From JAZKHT01 sp040385245 (GTDB taxonomy: Bacteria; Pseudomonadota; Alphaproteobacteria; Rhodobacterales; Rhodobacteraceae): DNA of 64,000 bases. Where the stretch lies: assembly GCA_040385245.1 (NCBI GenBank), contig JAZKHT010000008.1, forward strand, positions 186,001-250,000, read 5' to 3'. The notes beneath the pieces are model-generated. The model saw nothing but the letters and a program-made list of their open reading frames with translations. It was not told the DNA's origin and ran no database searches. A program made the position numbers and the translations under genes. This document shows positions 1 through 8,758 of the stretch, one piece after another (position 1 is the stretch's first letter; each line of letters begins with the position of its first letter).

Positions 1-1132
1 TGTAATTGGCGGGATATTCGTTGTCAGGGTCGATGACGAAATCAACCTTGCCCGCCAGTGCCAGAACGCGCGCATCGCGCACGGTGGTTTCGGTGAACTG
101 CGCCAGCCCCGCATCGCCAAAGACGAACCCCGCCGCCACGCAATAAGGCCCGCTGAATTTCGCCGCATAGGGCGTGGGGGGCGTCTGCTTCAACGCCAGC
201 GGCGCCCACAGGCGGTGCACGGTGCCTTCGCCCACTTCACACAGGATGGATGCCACATCTTCGGGCCGCACCCCGCGCCGCGCCAGATCGACGGCGCAAT
301 CGACAAAGGGCTGGGTCATCGTCCCGCAGGCATAGGGTTTGAACGCCAGCCGTGCCGATTCCCAACGTGTGCCCAGATCATCGGTCAGCGGCGTAAAATC
401 GGTGGCGACAGGGTCGGAAAAGCCGTGAAAGAAGCCGTGCGTGCCCTCGAACACCGTGGCAGGCCCGCTGAACCCTGCGGCACCCAAGGCGGCGGCCCGC
501 ATCCCCGACTGCGCGGCCCATCCGGCATGCAGGCGTTTTGTCGATGATCCGTCGGCCAGATATTCGATGATGCCCGATGCCATCGACCCCGCCACCCCCA
601 GCGCATCGCGGATCTGCGCTGGGTTCAGCCGCAGCGCCGCCGAAACCCCCGCCGCCGCCGACATCGCCCCCAGCACGGCGGTGGGGTGAAAGCCCGCCTT
701 GTGCACCGACTTGTCCGCGACCAGTCCCAGACGGCACATTGTCTCGATCCCGACAACAATACCGCGCGCCACGTCGGCGGCGGCCAGATCGTAGCGTTCG
801 GCTGCGGCCAGAAGGGCCGGAACGATCACCACGCCGGTGTGGACGGGGCAGCCTTCAAAGGTATTGTCGAAATCCTCGCCATGACCGCAGGTGCCGTTGA
901 TGGCGGCCGCCGCCTCGGGGCTGTGGCCATCCGGCAGACCAAAGACGGTGGCAGTGCCTGCATCGGGAAAGGCCGCGCGAACCGCACGGCCATAGTCTGT
1001 GTCCAGCGCCGCGATCGACAGGCCGACCGTATCAAGGATGGTATTCGCGCAGCCCTGAATGGCCGCTTGCGGCACATCGGCCAGATCCAGCCCAGCAATC
1101 CAGTCGGCAAGAAGTTCAGAGACGGTGGTCAT
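1..1132 (-). CDS. MmgE/PrpD family protein (copy 1), cut by window edge
   Basis: About 377 codons of an MmgE/PrpD-family protein are visible, read leftward and cut by the window's left edge. Roughly 80 C-terminal residues are missing, judging by the neighbour at 1180-2556. The family includes 2-methylcitrate dehydratase, cis-aconitate decarboxylase and iminodisuccinate epimerase, so the fold alone does not fix the substrate. Visible hallmarks are HGEDFDNTFEG, HKAGFHP and FKPYACG. The neighbour carries HGEDFDDTLEG, HKAGFHP and FKPYACG, so the two are tandem duplicates. The ATG at 1132 is preceded by AAGGA. The gene starts 47 bases after the end of 1180-2556 and is probably the third gene of the GntR-led operon. 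Confidence 0.9.
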   Translation of the reverse strand, partial: MTTVSELLADWIAGLDLADVPQAAIQGCANTILDTVGLSIAALDTDYGRAVRAAFPDAGTATVFGLPDGHSPEAAAAINGTCGHGEDFDNTFEGCPVHTGVVIVPALLAAAERYDLAAADVARGIVVGIETMCRLGLVADKSVHKAGFHPTAVLGAMSAAAGVSAALRLNPAQIRDALGVAGSMASGIIEYLADGSSTKRLHAGWAAQSGMRAAALGAAGFSGPATVFEGTHGFFHGFSDPVATDFTPLTDDLGTRWESARLAFKPYACGTMTQPFVDCAVDLARRGVRPEDVASILCEVGEGTVHRLWAPLALKQTPPTPYAAKFSGPYCVAAGFVFGDAGLAQFTETTVRDARVLALAGKVDFVIDPDNEYPANY

Positions 1133-1179
1133 GGGCGTGGTCCTTTCAGACACCGGGATGGGTCGGGCACCAGAACGGG

Positions 1180-2556
1180 TCAGGCACCAAAGCGGGACAG
1201 GCCCGCAAGGTTCGGATGGCGGGGCAGGGCGCGCAGCCAGTCGATCATCTCGTCCGCCCGCGCTGGACCCCAGCCGCCGTGCAGACAGTTGGCGCGGGCC
1301 TTCGCCTCGATCTGGGCCTCGGTCAGCGGTTCGCGCATGCCGCCGCGCAGGTGGGGCTGGTCCAGCGCGATCCTGCGGCCATCGATGGTTTCCACCCGGA
1401 CGTGGCCCGAATAGTTGCGTGGATATTCGTTTTCAGGGTCAATGACATAGCTGATCTTCTGCGCCAACCGCAGCACAGCGTCATCGGCGGCGCGCGCGTC
1501 AGTGAACTGCGACAGACCGGCGTCGCCATCAAAGAACCCCACCGCCATACAGAACGGCATCGAGAATTTGGCGGCATAGCCCGACGGCGGGTGATGCTTG
1601 TCCGCCAGCGGTTCCCACAACCGATGTACCAGCCCTTCGCCTGTGGGGCAGGTGATGCGGGCGATGCTGTCCGGGTCGATCCCGGTTTGCGCCAGCCGGA
1701 TCATGCAGTCGATATAGGGGTGGATCATCGTTCCACAGGCATAGGGCTTGAACGCGATACGCTCGGCATACCAGCGATCCCCCAGCCCATCCGACAGGTG
1801 GCTGAAATCGGGTGTGGCGGTGGGTGCAAAGGCGTGGAAAAACCCGTGCGGCCCGTCAAACACGGTCCGGGGGGCAAAAAACCCCGTCCGCGCCAGCACC
1901 GCCGCCCGCACGCCCGATTGTGCCGCCCATCCGGGATGCAGCCGTTTGGTCCAGGCGCCTTCGGTCAGGTATTCCAGAATGCCGCTGGCAAAACTGCCCG
2001 CGATACCAAAGGCCATCGCCTGTTGGCGGGCATCCAAGCCAAGCGTCACGCCCGCCGCCGCCGCCGCCCCCATCGCGCCGACAACGCCCACGGGGTGAAA
2101 CCCCGCCTTGTGAATGGCACCCGGCGCGACATGGTTCAGACGGCAGATCGTTTCCAATCCGGCAACAACACCCAGCAATGCGCGTTCACCGGACAAGCCA
2201 AAGCGTTCCGCCACCGACAGTGCGGCGGGAATGGTCATCGCGCCCACTCGGATGGGTGCCCCCTCCAGCGTATCGTCAAAATCCTCGCCGTGGATGCCGA
2301 TGCCGTTGGCAAGGGCCGCACCGCCTGCGTCCAGTTTGCGCGTGTGGCCGATGGCGGTGCAGGGACCGTCACTGTCCCATCCACCCACGACCTGCTGCAT
2401 GTAGGGTTCAGCCCGGGCCGCCACGCACAGCCCTGCCGCATCGATCAGATCCAGCGTGGCCACCCGGCGCACTTCGGCGGACAGGTCATCCAGCCGCAAA
2501 CCGGCCAACCACGCGGCATAGCTTTCGCCAATGGCCAAGGGTGCGCTGTCGGTCAT
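1180..2556 (-). CDS. MmgE/PrpD family protein (copy 2)
   Basis: A complete 458-residue MmgE/PrpD-family protein, the usual length for the family. It has an N-terminal all-helical domain with HGEDFDDTLEG, then HKAGFHP and FKPYACG, and a C-terminal lid domain with VIDPENEYPRNY. It probably dehydrates, decarboxylates or epimerises a hydroxy or unsaturated polycarboxylic acid, but the substrate cannot be read from sequence. Its ATG overlaps the stop of the GntR gene (ATGA, 2553-2556), so regulator and enzyme are likely translationally coupled. It closely resembles the partial gene to its left, a recent-looking tandem duplication. Expression is probably controlled by the GntR operator at 3285-3297. 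Confidence 0.92.
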   Translation of the reverse strand: MTDSAPLAIGESYAAWLAGLRLDDLSAEVRRVATLDLIDAAGLCVAARAEPYMQQVVGGWDSDGPCTAIGHTRKLDAGGAALANGIGIHGEDFDDTLEGAPIRVGAMTIPAALSVAERFGLSGERALLGVVAGLETICRLNHVAPGAIHKAGFHPVGVVGAMGAAAAAGVTLGLDARQQAMAFGIAGSFASGILEYLTEGAWTKRLHPGWAAQSGVRAAVLARTGFFAPRTVFDGPHGFFHAFAPTATPDFSHLSDGLGDRWYAERIAFKPYACGTMIHPYIDCMIRLAQTGIDPDSIARITCPTGEGLVHRLWEPLADKHHPPSGYAAKFSMPFCMAVGFFDGDAGLSQFTDARAADDAVLRLAQKISYVIDPENEYPRNYSGHVRVETIDGRRIALDQPHLRGGMREPLTEAQIEAKARANCLHGGWGPARADEMIDWLRALPRHPNLAGLSRFGA

Positions 2557-3257
2557 GCGTTGGCCAAGGGGCCATCGCCCGAGGTGACGATGCGCGCCTT
2601 GCCCGCCTGCACATGGGCAAAGCCCGCCTCGAACGCGGCATGCGGATCGCGGGCATCCAGCGCATCCACGATGGCGCGGTGTTCGATGTTCGAATTCTCG
2701 AATCCGCCGCCATGCACCAGACCCCGCGCCCGGAACAGGTGCAACCGGCTGACCATGGCGAAATAGGTGTCGGCCAGAACGGTATTGCCGGTGCCGCGCA
2801 CGATGGCGCTGTGAAAGGCGATGTTCAGGGGGAAATACGCCTCTAGATCGCGGTTCGAACCGGCGACATCCATCTGCGCCACCAGCGCCTTCAACCCGGT
2901 GATCTGGGCCGTGGTGATCCGGTCGGCCAGCAAGCGGCAGGCGGTGCCGAACAGACCGGCGCGCACGTCATAGATGGCCACCGCGTCGTGGCGGCTGATC
3001 TGCTGCACAAAGACGCCGCGATTGGGGATCATCTCGACCAGACCGCGCGCATGCAGCGCCTGAAACGCCTCGCGCACCGGGCCACGGCTGACACCCAGAC
3101 GGTCGGCCAGCGCCTTTTCATTCAGTTTCGCACCGGGGCCATAGGTGCCGCCAAGGATGATCTTTTCGATCTCGGCCTGCACCACCTGCGCAAGCGACGA
3201 GCTGCGCAGCACGTCAAGCGCGTCAGAAGCGGAAATGGTCTGTGTTTGTGCACTCAT
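2553..3257 (-). CDS. GntR-family transcriptional regulator (FadR/FCD type)
   Basis: A 234-residue regulator with an N-terminal winged helix (LNEKALADRLGVSRGPVREAF, recognition helix SRGPVREAF) and a C-terminal all-helical FCD ligand domain typical of the FadR subfamily, whose members usually sense organic acids and repress catabolic operons. I prefer the ATG at 3257 (MSAQTQ), which has GATGAGAG upstream. The alternative at 3284 has no Shine-Dalgarno sequence and would put the start two bases from the operator at 3286-3295. It is first in a leftward operon with two PrpD genes and is divergent from the SDR gene. The same operator recurs before tctC, so it probably controls the whole 1-13 kb block and itself. 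Confidence 0.93.
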   Translation of the reverse strand: MSAQTQTISASDALDVLRSSSLAQVVQAEIEKIILGGTYGPGAKLNEKALADRLGVSRGPVREAFQALHARGLVEMIPNRGVFVQQISRHDAVAIYDVRAGLFGTACRLLADRITTAQITGLKALVAQMDVAGSNRDLEAYFPLNIAFHSAIVRGTGNTVLADTYFAMVSRLHLFRARGLVHGGGFENSNIEHRAIVDALDARDPHAAFEAGFAHVQAGKARIVTSGDGPLANA

Positions 3258-3284
3258 GTCAGAACTCTCATCTGTCGATGCCAT

Positions 3285-3297
3285 ATTGTCTACGATT
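3285..3297. promoter_or_regulatory. Candidate GntR/FCD operator, copy 1
   Basis: ATTGTCTACGATT lies between the divergent GntR and SDR genes. Its core TTGTCTACGA (3286-3295) fits the FadR-subfamily pattern T-N-G-T-N2-A-C-N-A. The identical 13-mer recurs at 5514-5526 in the other divergent promoter of the block. Binding by the adjacent regulator is inferred. Confidence 0.7.
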
Positions 3298-3358
3298 TGC
3301 AATTTGATGCAAGGGTGATAGTGTCCCGCCCACAATGATCTGCGAGAAGGGGATGGGA

Positions 3359-4123
3359 ATGCTGCACAGAACGGACAAGCCGCTGACGGGCAAGGTGGCG
3401 GTGGTCACGGGCGCATCGCGCCGGATCGGGCGCGAGATTGCCCTTGGTCTTGCCACCGCCGGGGCCGATGTCGTGGTCCACGCCCGCCAGTCGCGCGACG
3501 AGGTGGAGGCCGTGGCGAACGAGGTCCGCGCCCTTGGGCAGCGCGCCCATGTTATCCTTGGCGATGTGACGGACGAGGCGACCGTCGTTGCCATGTTCAA
3601 CGAGGTGACGGCCACCCTGGGCGGCATCGACATTCTGGTGAACAACGCGGCGATCCGGGGGCAAAAGCCCTTTCTCGACATGACGCTGGCCGAATGGCAG
3701 GCGACGTTGGCGGTCATTCTGGACGGGGCCTTTCTGTGTTCACGCGAAGCGCTGCGCAGCATGGTGTCGCGCGGCGGCGGTACAATCGTCAATCTTGGTG
3801 GCGTGTCGGCGCATGTGGGGGCGGTTGCCCGCGCCCATGTCGCCACAGCCAAAGCCGGGATCGTGGGCCTGACCAAATCGCTGGCGTTGGAGTTTGCGCC
3901 GCAGAACATCACCGTCAACTGCGTGGCACCGGGCAAGATCGGCGGCAAACGGTCGGCCACTTCGGGCGCATCACCGGCAATGCCGGGCGCGCATGGCATC
4001 CTTGTGGGACGTGAAGGCGACGTGGCCGAGGCCGCCTTCATGGTGCTGAACCTGTGCATGCCCGAGGCGCGGTTCATGACCGGGCAGACGGTGCATGTCA
4101 GCGGCGGGCTTTACATGCCCTGA
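3359..4123 (+). CDS. SDR-family oxidoreductase lacking the canonical catalytic Tyr
   Basis: A 254-residue short-chain dehydrogenase/reductase resembling FabG-type reductases. TGASRRIG (residues 17-24) is the NAD(P) glycine motif; NNAA and ITVNCVAPG are also present. The YxxxK active site is atypical: it reads RAHVATAKAG, so Lys165 is kept but the Tyr position holds Val161, with His160 beside it. It could still bind cofactor, use another acid, or serve a different reaction. I chose the ATG at 3359 because GAGAAGGGGA sits six bases upstream; 3335 is an alternative in frame. It is divergent from the GntR gene and its last 13 bases overlap the end of the convergent PrpD gene at 4111-5481. Confidence 0.9.
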   Translation: MLHRTDKPLTGKVAVVTGASRRIGREIALGLATAGADVVVHARQSRDEVEAVANEVRALGQRAHVILGDVTDEATVVAMFNEVTATLGGIDILVNNAAIRGQKPFLDMTLAEWQATLAVILDGAFLCSREALRSMVSRGGGTIVNLGGVSAHVGAVARAHVATAKAGIVGLTKSLALEFAPQNITVNCVAPGKIGGKRSATSGASPAMPGAHGILVGREGDVAEAAFMVLNLCMPEARFMTGQTVHVSGGLYMP

Positions 4124-5481
4124 CCGCCGGGCCGCAGCAGCGGGCGCAGGTCCCGCAGGTCTGCCATGCCGTCCAGCGTCAACAGGGCATCGATCAGCCG
4201 GTCGGTGCCCGACACCCCCAGAACCGGCACCATCAGATCGCGCGCCTTGGCGGCCACCTGATCGGTCGACATCGGGTTTTCGGGCGTTCCCAGCACCGCG
4301 TGGGTGTGGTGGGTGACTGTGCGCCCGTCGTTCGTCTCGATCGTGATGATCGCCTGACGGGGTGGCTTTGCCACGCTAAGGTCATGACTTGGTTGGGCAA
4401 AAATTCGTTTCCGCAGGTCCCGCACGACCCCGTCCTGCATCCGGGCATGGTCATGGGCGCTGGCAAAGCCAAGCCCCCCGTCGATCAGCGTGACTGCCAG
4501 CAGATGTTGCAGGCAAACGTCCGGCATGTCGGCATCATCGACGATCTGCAACCGGTCATCGGGCATGGTCGCCACCATCCGTGCGACATTTTCAGGCCGC
4601 AGATCATGCGCTGTCATCAGCGCGACCAGCGCATCAAGGGCGGCCTGAATGGGCGATCCCACGCACCATTTCTTGATCGCTGCCTGCATGATCTCAAAGC
4701 GCGTGCCAAGCCCATCCGACAGCGCCCCTTCATTCGCAGTCTCGGCAAAGGCGGACAGATAGGACGGGTTTCCGGTCAGAACGCCATCAACCCCCGTCCA
4801 CCCTGACTGCACCATCAGCGCCGCCAGCACGCCGTTGCGCGCCCCCATCCCGGCAAAGTCAAAGGCCTTCTCGACATGATCCTTGTCGCGCCGCCAATAG
4901 GGCACGCCCGAGGTTTGCTGCACCGCATAGGACAGCGCATGCGCCACCTTGCGCGCGTCAAAGCCGGCCAAAGCTGCCGCCGCTGCCGTCGCTCCAAAGT
5001 TTCCGCCGATGCTGTGGGTCGAAAACCGCGCTGTATGGGCGGATGAAATTCCCAGCGCCATGACCGCACGCGCCCCGATGTCATAGCCAAGGGCCACGGC
5101 GCGAATCAGGTCCCGCCCACTGCGCGCGCCCGTCTCGGCCATCGCCAACGCGGCGGGAACGATGGCACAGCCGGGATGGAACCGCCCGCCCACATGGCTG
5201 TCGTCCGTCTCGTCCGCATGGGCCGCCATGGCATTGGCAAGGGCGGCGTGGGGGGCGCCGATACAGGCGCCTGTGGCAATCGCCAACGCCTCGGGCGGGC
5301 CGCCCATGCGCCGCGCCATGGCCGCACCGGCCACGCCTGCGGGCAGCGATGCCCCGGAAATCATGGCGGCAACCGTATCCAGAATATGCGCCCTGGTCTT
5401 TTCCGCCACCGCATCGGGCAGGGGCGTCGCAAGGGCCTGCGCGCAATAGGCGGCGATCCGGTCGGTCTGGTGGCAGGGCAT
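4111..5481 (-). CDS. MmgE/PrpD family protein (copy 3)
   Basis: A 456-residue MmgE/PrpD-family protein, more divergent than the tandem pair at the left. It keeps HADETDDSHVGGRFHPG, the region equivalent to the HGEDFD segment, and KKWCVGSPIQ in the second half. The reading frame is open further upstream to 5703, but ATG 5481 (MPCHQTDR) has AAGGA ten bases before it and gives the family's normal N-terminus; a longer protein would run across the divergent promoter of tctC. The gene is divergent from tctC (5619) and convergent with the SDR. The shared intergenic region holds the second GntR operator copy. The substrate is unknown. Confidence 0.9.
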   Translation of the reverse strand: MPCHQTDRIAAYCAQALATPLPDAVAEKTRAHILDTVAAMISGASLPAGVAGAAMARRMGGPPEALAIATGACIGAPHAALANAMAAHADETDDSHVGGRFHPGCAIVPAALAMAETGARSGRDLIRAVALGYDIGARAVMALGISSAHTARFSTHSIGGNFGATAAAAALAGFDARKVAHALSYAVQQTSGVPYWRRDKDHVEKAFDFAGMGARNGVLAALMVQSGWTGVDGVLTGNPSYLSAFAETANEGALSDGLGTRFEIMQAAIKKWCVGSPIQAALDALVALMTAHDLRPENVARMVATMPDDRLQIVDDADMPDVCLQHLLAVTLIDGGLGFASAHDHARMQDGVVRDLRKRIFAQPSHDLSVAKPPRQAIITIETNDGRTVTHHTHAVLGTPENPMSTDQVAAKARDLMVPVLGVSGTDRLIDALLTLDGMADLRDLRPLLRPGGQGM

Positions 5482-5513
5482 GGGCGGGTGTCCTTGCAGA
5501 GTCGAGATTACAG

Positions 5514-5526
5514 ATTGTCTACGATT
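5514..5526. promoter_or_regulatory. Candidate GntR/FCD operator, copy 2, beside a -35 element
   Basis: ATTGTCTACGATT, identical to 3285-3297, lies between the divergent PrpD (copy 3) and tctC genes. It abuts TTGACA (5525-5530), a good -35 hexamer for rightward transcription, so bound regulator would be expected to block RNA polymerase. No convincing -10 is seen: the best is GGTAGT near 5551. Confidence 0.7.
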
Positions 5527-5618
5527 GACATTTTTTTCACCCGGCGCAAAGGTAGTTCCACACCAGTCGCCGGAGGACGCCATCGGCGGGCGGCTGATCG
5601 TATAAACGGGAGGATGAG

Positions 5619-6593
5619 ATGCGCCTGAAATTCGGAAGACTAACGACGTCGCTGCTGCTGTCGGCGGGGCTTGCCCTTGGCGGCGCGGGTCTGGCCACTG
5701 CACAGGACTACCCCCATGACACCGTGACTCTGGTCACCCATTCGTCCGCAGGGGGCGGCACGGATGTGTTCCTGCGCGAAATGGTGGGGTTCCTGCAAAA
5801 GGCGATGGGGCCGAACTTTGTCGTTGAAAACGTCAATGGCGGCAGCGGGGCCACAGCAATGGCGAAACTTGCGACGTCCCCCGCCGACGGGTCGATCTTT
5901 TACGGCACCACGCCCACCTACATCAACACCTCGCTTCTGACAGAGCTGGAGTATGATTACACGGATCTTGAAGGCGTCGTGAACGTCTTCATGGACCCGC
6001 AGATCGTGTTCGTGAAATCCGACAGCCCGTTCCAGTCGCTGACCGATCTGGTCGACGCGGCCAAGGCCAATCCCGATCAGGTACTGTTCGGCGTGACCAC
6101 GCCCGGTTCGCTGGACCGTCAGGTCATGGAAAAGTTCAAGTCGCTGACCGGCGTCACCTCGCCCGTGATCACCCATGACGGTGGCGGCGAATTGCTGATC
6201 AGCGTTCTGAACGGCACGGTTTCGGCAGCCATCGGCGAAGTGCAAGAACTGTCGGCACAGATCGAGGCGGGCGAAATCCGCCTGCTTGCGACCTACACCG
6301 AAGAGCGTCTGCCGACGTTCCCGGATGTCGCAACCGCCCGCGAACAGGGCATCGATCTTGTCGTGAACAAGTTCCGCGGCATTGCCGGTCCGCGTGGTCT
6401 GCCCGAAGAGATCAAGACCGCATGGCACGAAGGTATTCTGAAGGTTCTGGAAGACCCGGAATTCAAGGCCTGGTATTCGGCGCAAAGCCTGGTGCCGACT
6501 GTGATGCCGGCTGCGGAATATGACCAGTTCCTGCAGGATTTCGCCAAGGATCAGAAAGAGTTCCTGATCGAATACGGCATTCTGGTTCAGTAA
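5619..6593 (+). CDS. tctC: TTT transporter solute-binding protein (TctC/Bug family)
   Basis: A 324-residue periplasmic binding protein of the tripartite tricarboxylate transporter family. A signal peptide covers about residues 1-29 (LLLSAGLALGGAGLATA). The mature N-terminus has VTLVTHSSAGGGTD, the family's ligand-loop region, and SPADGSIFYGTT follows. The length is normal. The start has GGGAGG just upstream. It heads an operon with tctB (11 bases later), tctA and a PrpD gene, so the captured acid is probably the substrate of the neighbouring PrpD enzymes (inference). The promoter overlaps GntR operator copy 2. Confidence 0.93.
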   Translation: MRLKFGRLTTSLLLSAGLALGGAGLATAQDYPHDTVTLVTHSSAGGGTDVFLREMVGFLQKAMGPNFVVENVNGGSGATAMAKLATSPADGSIFYGTTPTYINTSLLTELEYDYTDLEGVVNVFMDPQIVFVKSDSPFQSLTDLVDAAKANPDQVLFGVTTPGSLDRQVMEKFKSLTGVTSPVITHDGGGELLISVLNGTVSAAIGEVQELSAQIEAGEIRLLATYTEERLPTFPDVATAREQGIDLVVNKFRGIAGPRGLPEEIKTAWHEGILKVLEDPEFKAWYSAQSLVPTVMPAAEYDQFLQDFAKDQKEFLIEYGILVQ

Positions 6594-6603
6594 GGACGAA
6601 ACG

Positions 6604-7155
6604 ATGACACAGCGGTCGGCGACCTCTTTCCACATTCCGACAGACGTCTGGATCGGGCTTTTGGCAATTGCCGGGGCCGGTCTGTACTGGCGGCACGCCG
6701 ACCGCATCCCGATCAGCCCGCTGGACGGGCAGGTCAACGCAGCCATGCTGCCCAAGACATTTGCCGTGCTGATGATCGCCCTTAGCATCCTGATGGTCGT
6801 CCGCGCGGTGCTGATCGAGGCGATGACGGTGCGCGCCGCACGCCGCCTGATGCAGCAATCGGGCCAGACCAGCCAGCGCGCGGCAGGTGTGGGCAAACGT
6901 TACACACTGAACACCCATCTGCGCGCAGGCGGTATGCTGCTGATCGGGCTGATCTTTTTGCTGATCCTGCCGTATCTTGGTTACGTGCTGAGCGTAATGC
7001 TTCTGATCGGGTCGGTGTCGGTTTTCATGGGCGCAAAGGCCGATCTGAAGACGGTCGGTGTCGCTGTCGGTGCGGCGGTTGTGCTCTACGGCATCTTTGT
7101 CTTTGTGCTGTCCATTCCGCTGCCTTCGGGTTTCTGGCCGCAGCTTTTCAACTGA
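6604..7155 (+). CDS. tctB: TTT transporter small membrane subunit TctB
   Basis: A 183-residue membrane protein matching the small subunit of TTT carriers. It has four predicted transmembrane segments, with the hydrophobic stretches IGLLAIAGAGLYW, FAVLMIALSILMVVRAVL, GMLLIGLIFLLILPYLGYV and AVVLYGIFVFVLSIPL. SPLDGQVNAAMLPKTFAVLM is the conserved N-terminal loop with Pro and Phe. A charged linker lies between helices two and three. The start has AAGGA eight bases upstream. It follows tctC by 11 bases and precedes tctA by 91 bases. Confidence 0.9.
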   Translation: MTQRSATSFHIPTDVWIGLLAIAGAGLYWRHADRIPISPLDGQVNAAMLPKTFAVLMIALSILMVVRAVLIEAMTVRAARRLMQQSGQTSQRAAGVGKRYTLNTHLRAGGMLLIGLIFLLILPYLGYVLSVMLLIGSVSVFMGAKADLKTVGVAVGAAVVLYGIFVFVLSIPLPSGFWPQLFN

Positions 7156-7246
7156 CACGTGCCGCACCGCGCGCCTGCACGGGCGCGCTGCCGGGCGGAA
7201 CGCTTTACGGAATATTGGCGTCTTTCGGGGCGCACCCAAGGGGGGG

Positions 7247-8758
7247 ATGATGGAAGGTTTGTCGACTGCATGGGGGATCCTGACCACGACGCCTGCAATC
7301 TTTGCGGCGTTCGGCGGGGTTGCCTGGGGGATCGTGGGCGGGGCCTTGCCGGGCATTTCGCCCTCCATCGCGCTGGCGCTGCTGTTGCCCTTCACCTATG
7401 GGATGGAGCCGATCACCGCGATCGTTCTGCTGGCGGCCACCTATGTGGGTGCCGAATACGGCGGGTCGATCCCGGCCATCCTGATCAACACCCCCGGCAC
7501 AAATGCCGCCGCCGCAACCGTCATCGACGGGTATGAGATGCACAAGCAGGGCCGGGGCGGCGAGGCGTTGGGAATTTCGCTGCAATCGGGTGTGGTCGGC
7601 GGTCTGGTCGGGCTGATCTTTCTGATCACCTTCACCGAACCCCTGGCCCGCGTGGCGCTGTCGTTCAACTTTCCGGCCTATTTCGCGCTCGGAATCCTTG
7701 GCCTTAGCGTCATCGCATCCGTCGCCGAAGGGTCACTGATCAAGGCGCTGATGGCCGCCCTTGTGGGCTTGATGATCGCAACCGTCGGCACCGATCCGCT
7801 GTCGGGCGTCAGTCGGTTCACCTTTGGCCAGCCGGAATTGCTGGCCGGTATTCCCTATGTGCTGGTGATGGTCGGCGTCTTTGCCATCAGCGAGATCATG
7901 ATGCAAGCCAGCCTGCCGGACTGGCAGAAATCGAAATCGGGCCAAACCCGGATCGTGCTGCCCACGTTCAAGAAATGGCGCAAGCTGTGGCGCGCGCAGG
8001 CCATCGGCAGCGGCATCGGCATCTTCGAAGGCGTGATGCCGGGTGCCGGTGGCTCCATCGCGTCGTTCATGTCCTATAACGAGGCAAAGCGCTGGTCGTC
8101 CGAGCCTGAGATGTTCGGAAAAGGATCGGAAGAGGGCATTGCCGCACCCGAAGCTGCAAACAACGCCGTCGCCTGCACCGCCCTTGTGCCCGTACTGTCG
8201 TTTGGTATCCCCGGATCGAATTCGACGGCAATCGTTCTGGGCGGGATGATGATCCACGGGTTGCAACCCGGCCCCTTGCTGTTCCAGAAAGAGCCGGAGT
8301 TCATCTATGGCCTGTTCGGCGGCCTTGCCGTCGCCAATATCGCGCAGTTGTTCCTTGGCATCCTGATGATGACGCCTGCGCTGTGGCTGGTGAACCGGCC
8401 AAAGCCGTTCCTGATGGCCTGCATCTTTGCGCTGGTGTTTTCGGGCATCTATTCGATCCACAACAGCACCTATGATCTCTACATGGTGCTGGCATCGGGC
8501 CTGCTGGGCTATCTGATGCGGGTGTTCGGCTTCCCGTTCCTGCCCCTCGTGCTGGGTCTGGTGCTGGGCTACCTGATCGAGGCGAACTATCGCCGGTCGC
8601 TGGAGCTGACGGGCGGTGACCATCGGGTGTTTTACGAAAACAACATCTCGTTGACGCTGCTTGGCCTGGCTGCGCTGTTCATGGTGGGCTCGCTGGTGCG
8701 CGACATCGTGAATTCGCGCAAGGCGGCGGCGGCGCGGGCAAAGGAACTGGCGGGATGA
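7247..8758 (+). CDS. tctA: TTT transporter large membrane subunit TctA
   Basis: A 503-residue polytopic permease of the TctA family. The signature GGALPGISPSIALALLLPF near the N-terminus and its repeat EGVMPGAGGSIASFMSY in the middle mark the two inverted halves. EYGGSIPAILINTPG is also typical, and about 11-12 hydrophobic helices are visible. The frame is open from 7058, but ATG 7247 (MMEGLSTAW) follows an AAGGGGGG ribosome site and matches the family's N-terminus. Its stop overlaps the start of the next PrpD gene (ATGA 8755-8758), linking uptake and breakdown in one transcript. Confidence 0.93.
   Translation: MMEGLSTAWGILTTTPAIFAAFGGVAWGIVGGALPGISPSIALALLLPFTYGMEPITAIVLLAATYVGAEYGGSIPAILINTPGTNAAAATVIDGYEMHKQGRGGEALGISLQSGVVGGLVGLIFLITFTEPLARVALSFNFPAYFALGILGLSVIASVAEGSLIKALMAALVGLMIATVGTDPLSGVSRFTFGQPELLAGIPYVLVMVGVFAISEIMMQASLPDWQKSKSGQTRIVLPTFKKWRKLWRAQAIGSGIGIFEGVMPGAGGSIASFMSYNEAKRWSSEPEMFGKGSEEGIAAPEAANNAVACTALVPVLSFGIPGSNSTAIVLGGMMIHGLQPGPLLFQKEPEFIYGLFGGLAVANIAQLFLGILMMTPALWLVNRPKPFLMACIFALVFSGIYSIHNSTYDLYMVLASGLLGYLMRVFGFPFLPLVLGLVLGYLIEANYRRSLELTGGDHRVFYENNISLTLLGLAALFMVGSLVRDIVNSRKAAAARAKELAG

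Noticed and set aside
1216..2846. Long plus-strand frames (516 and 344 codons) across PrpD copy 2 and the GntR gene
   Set aside because: Compositional shadows with Arg/Pro/His-rich translations and no family marks; the minus-strand genes carry clear motifs.
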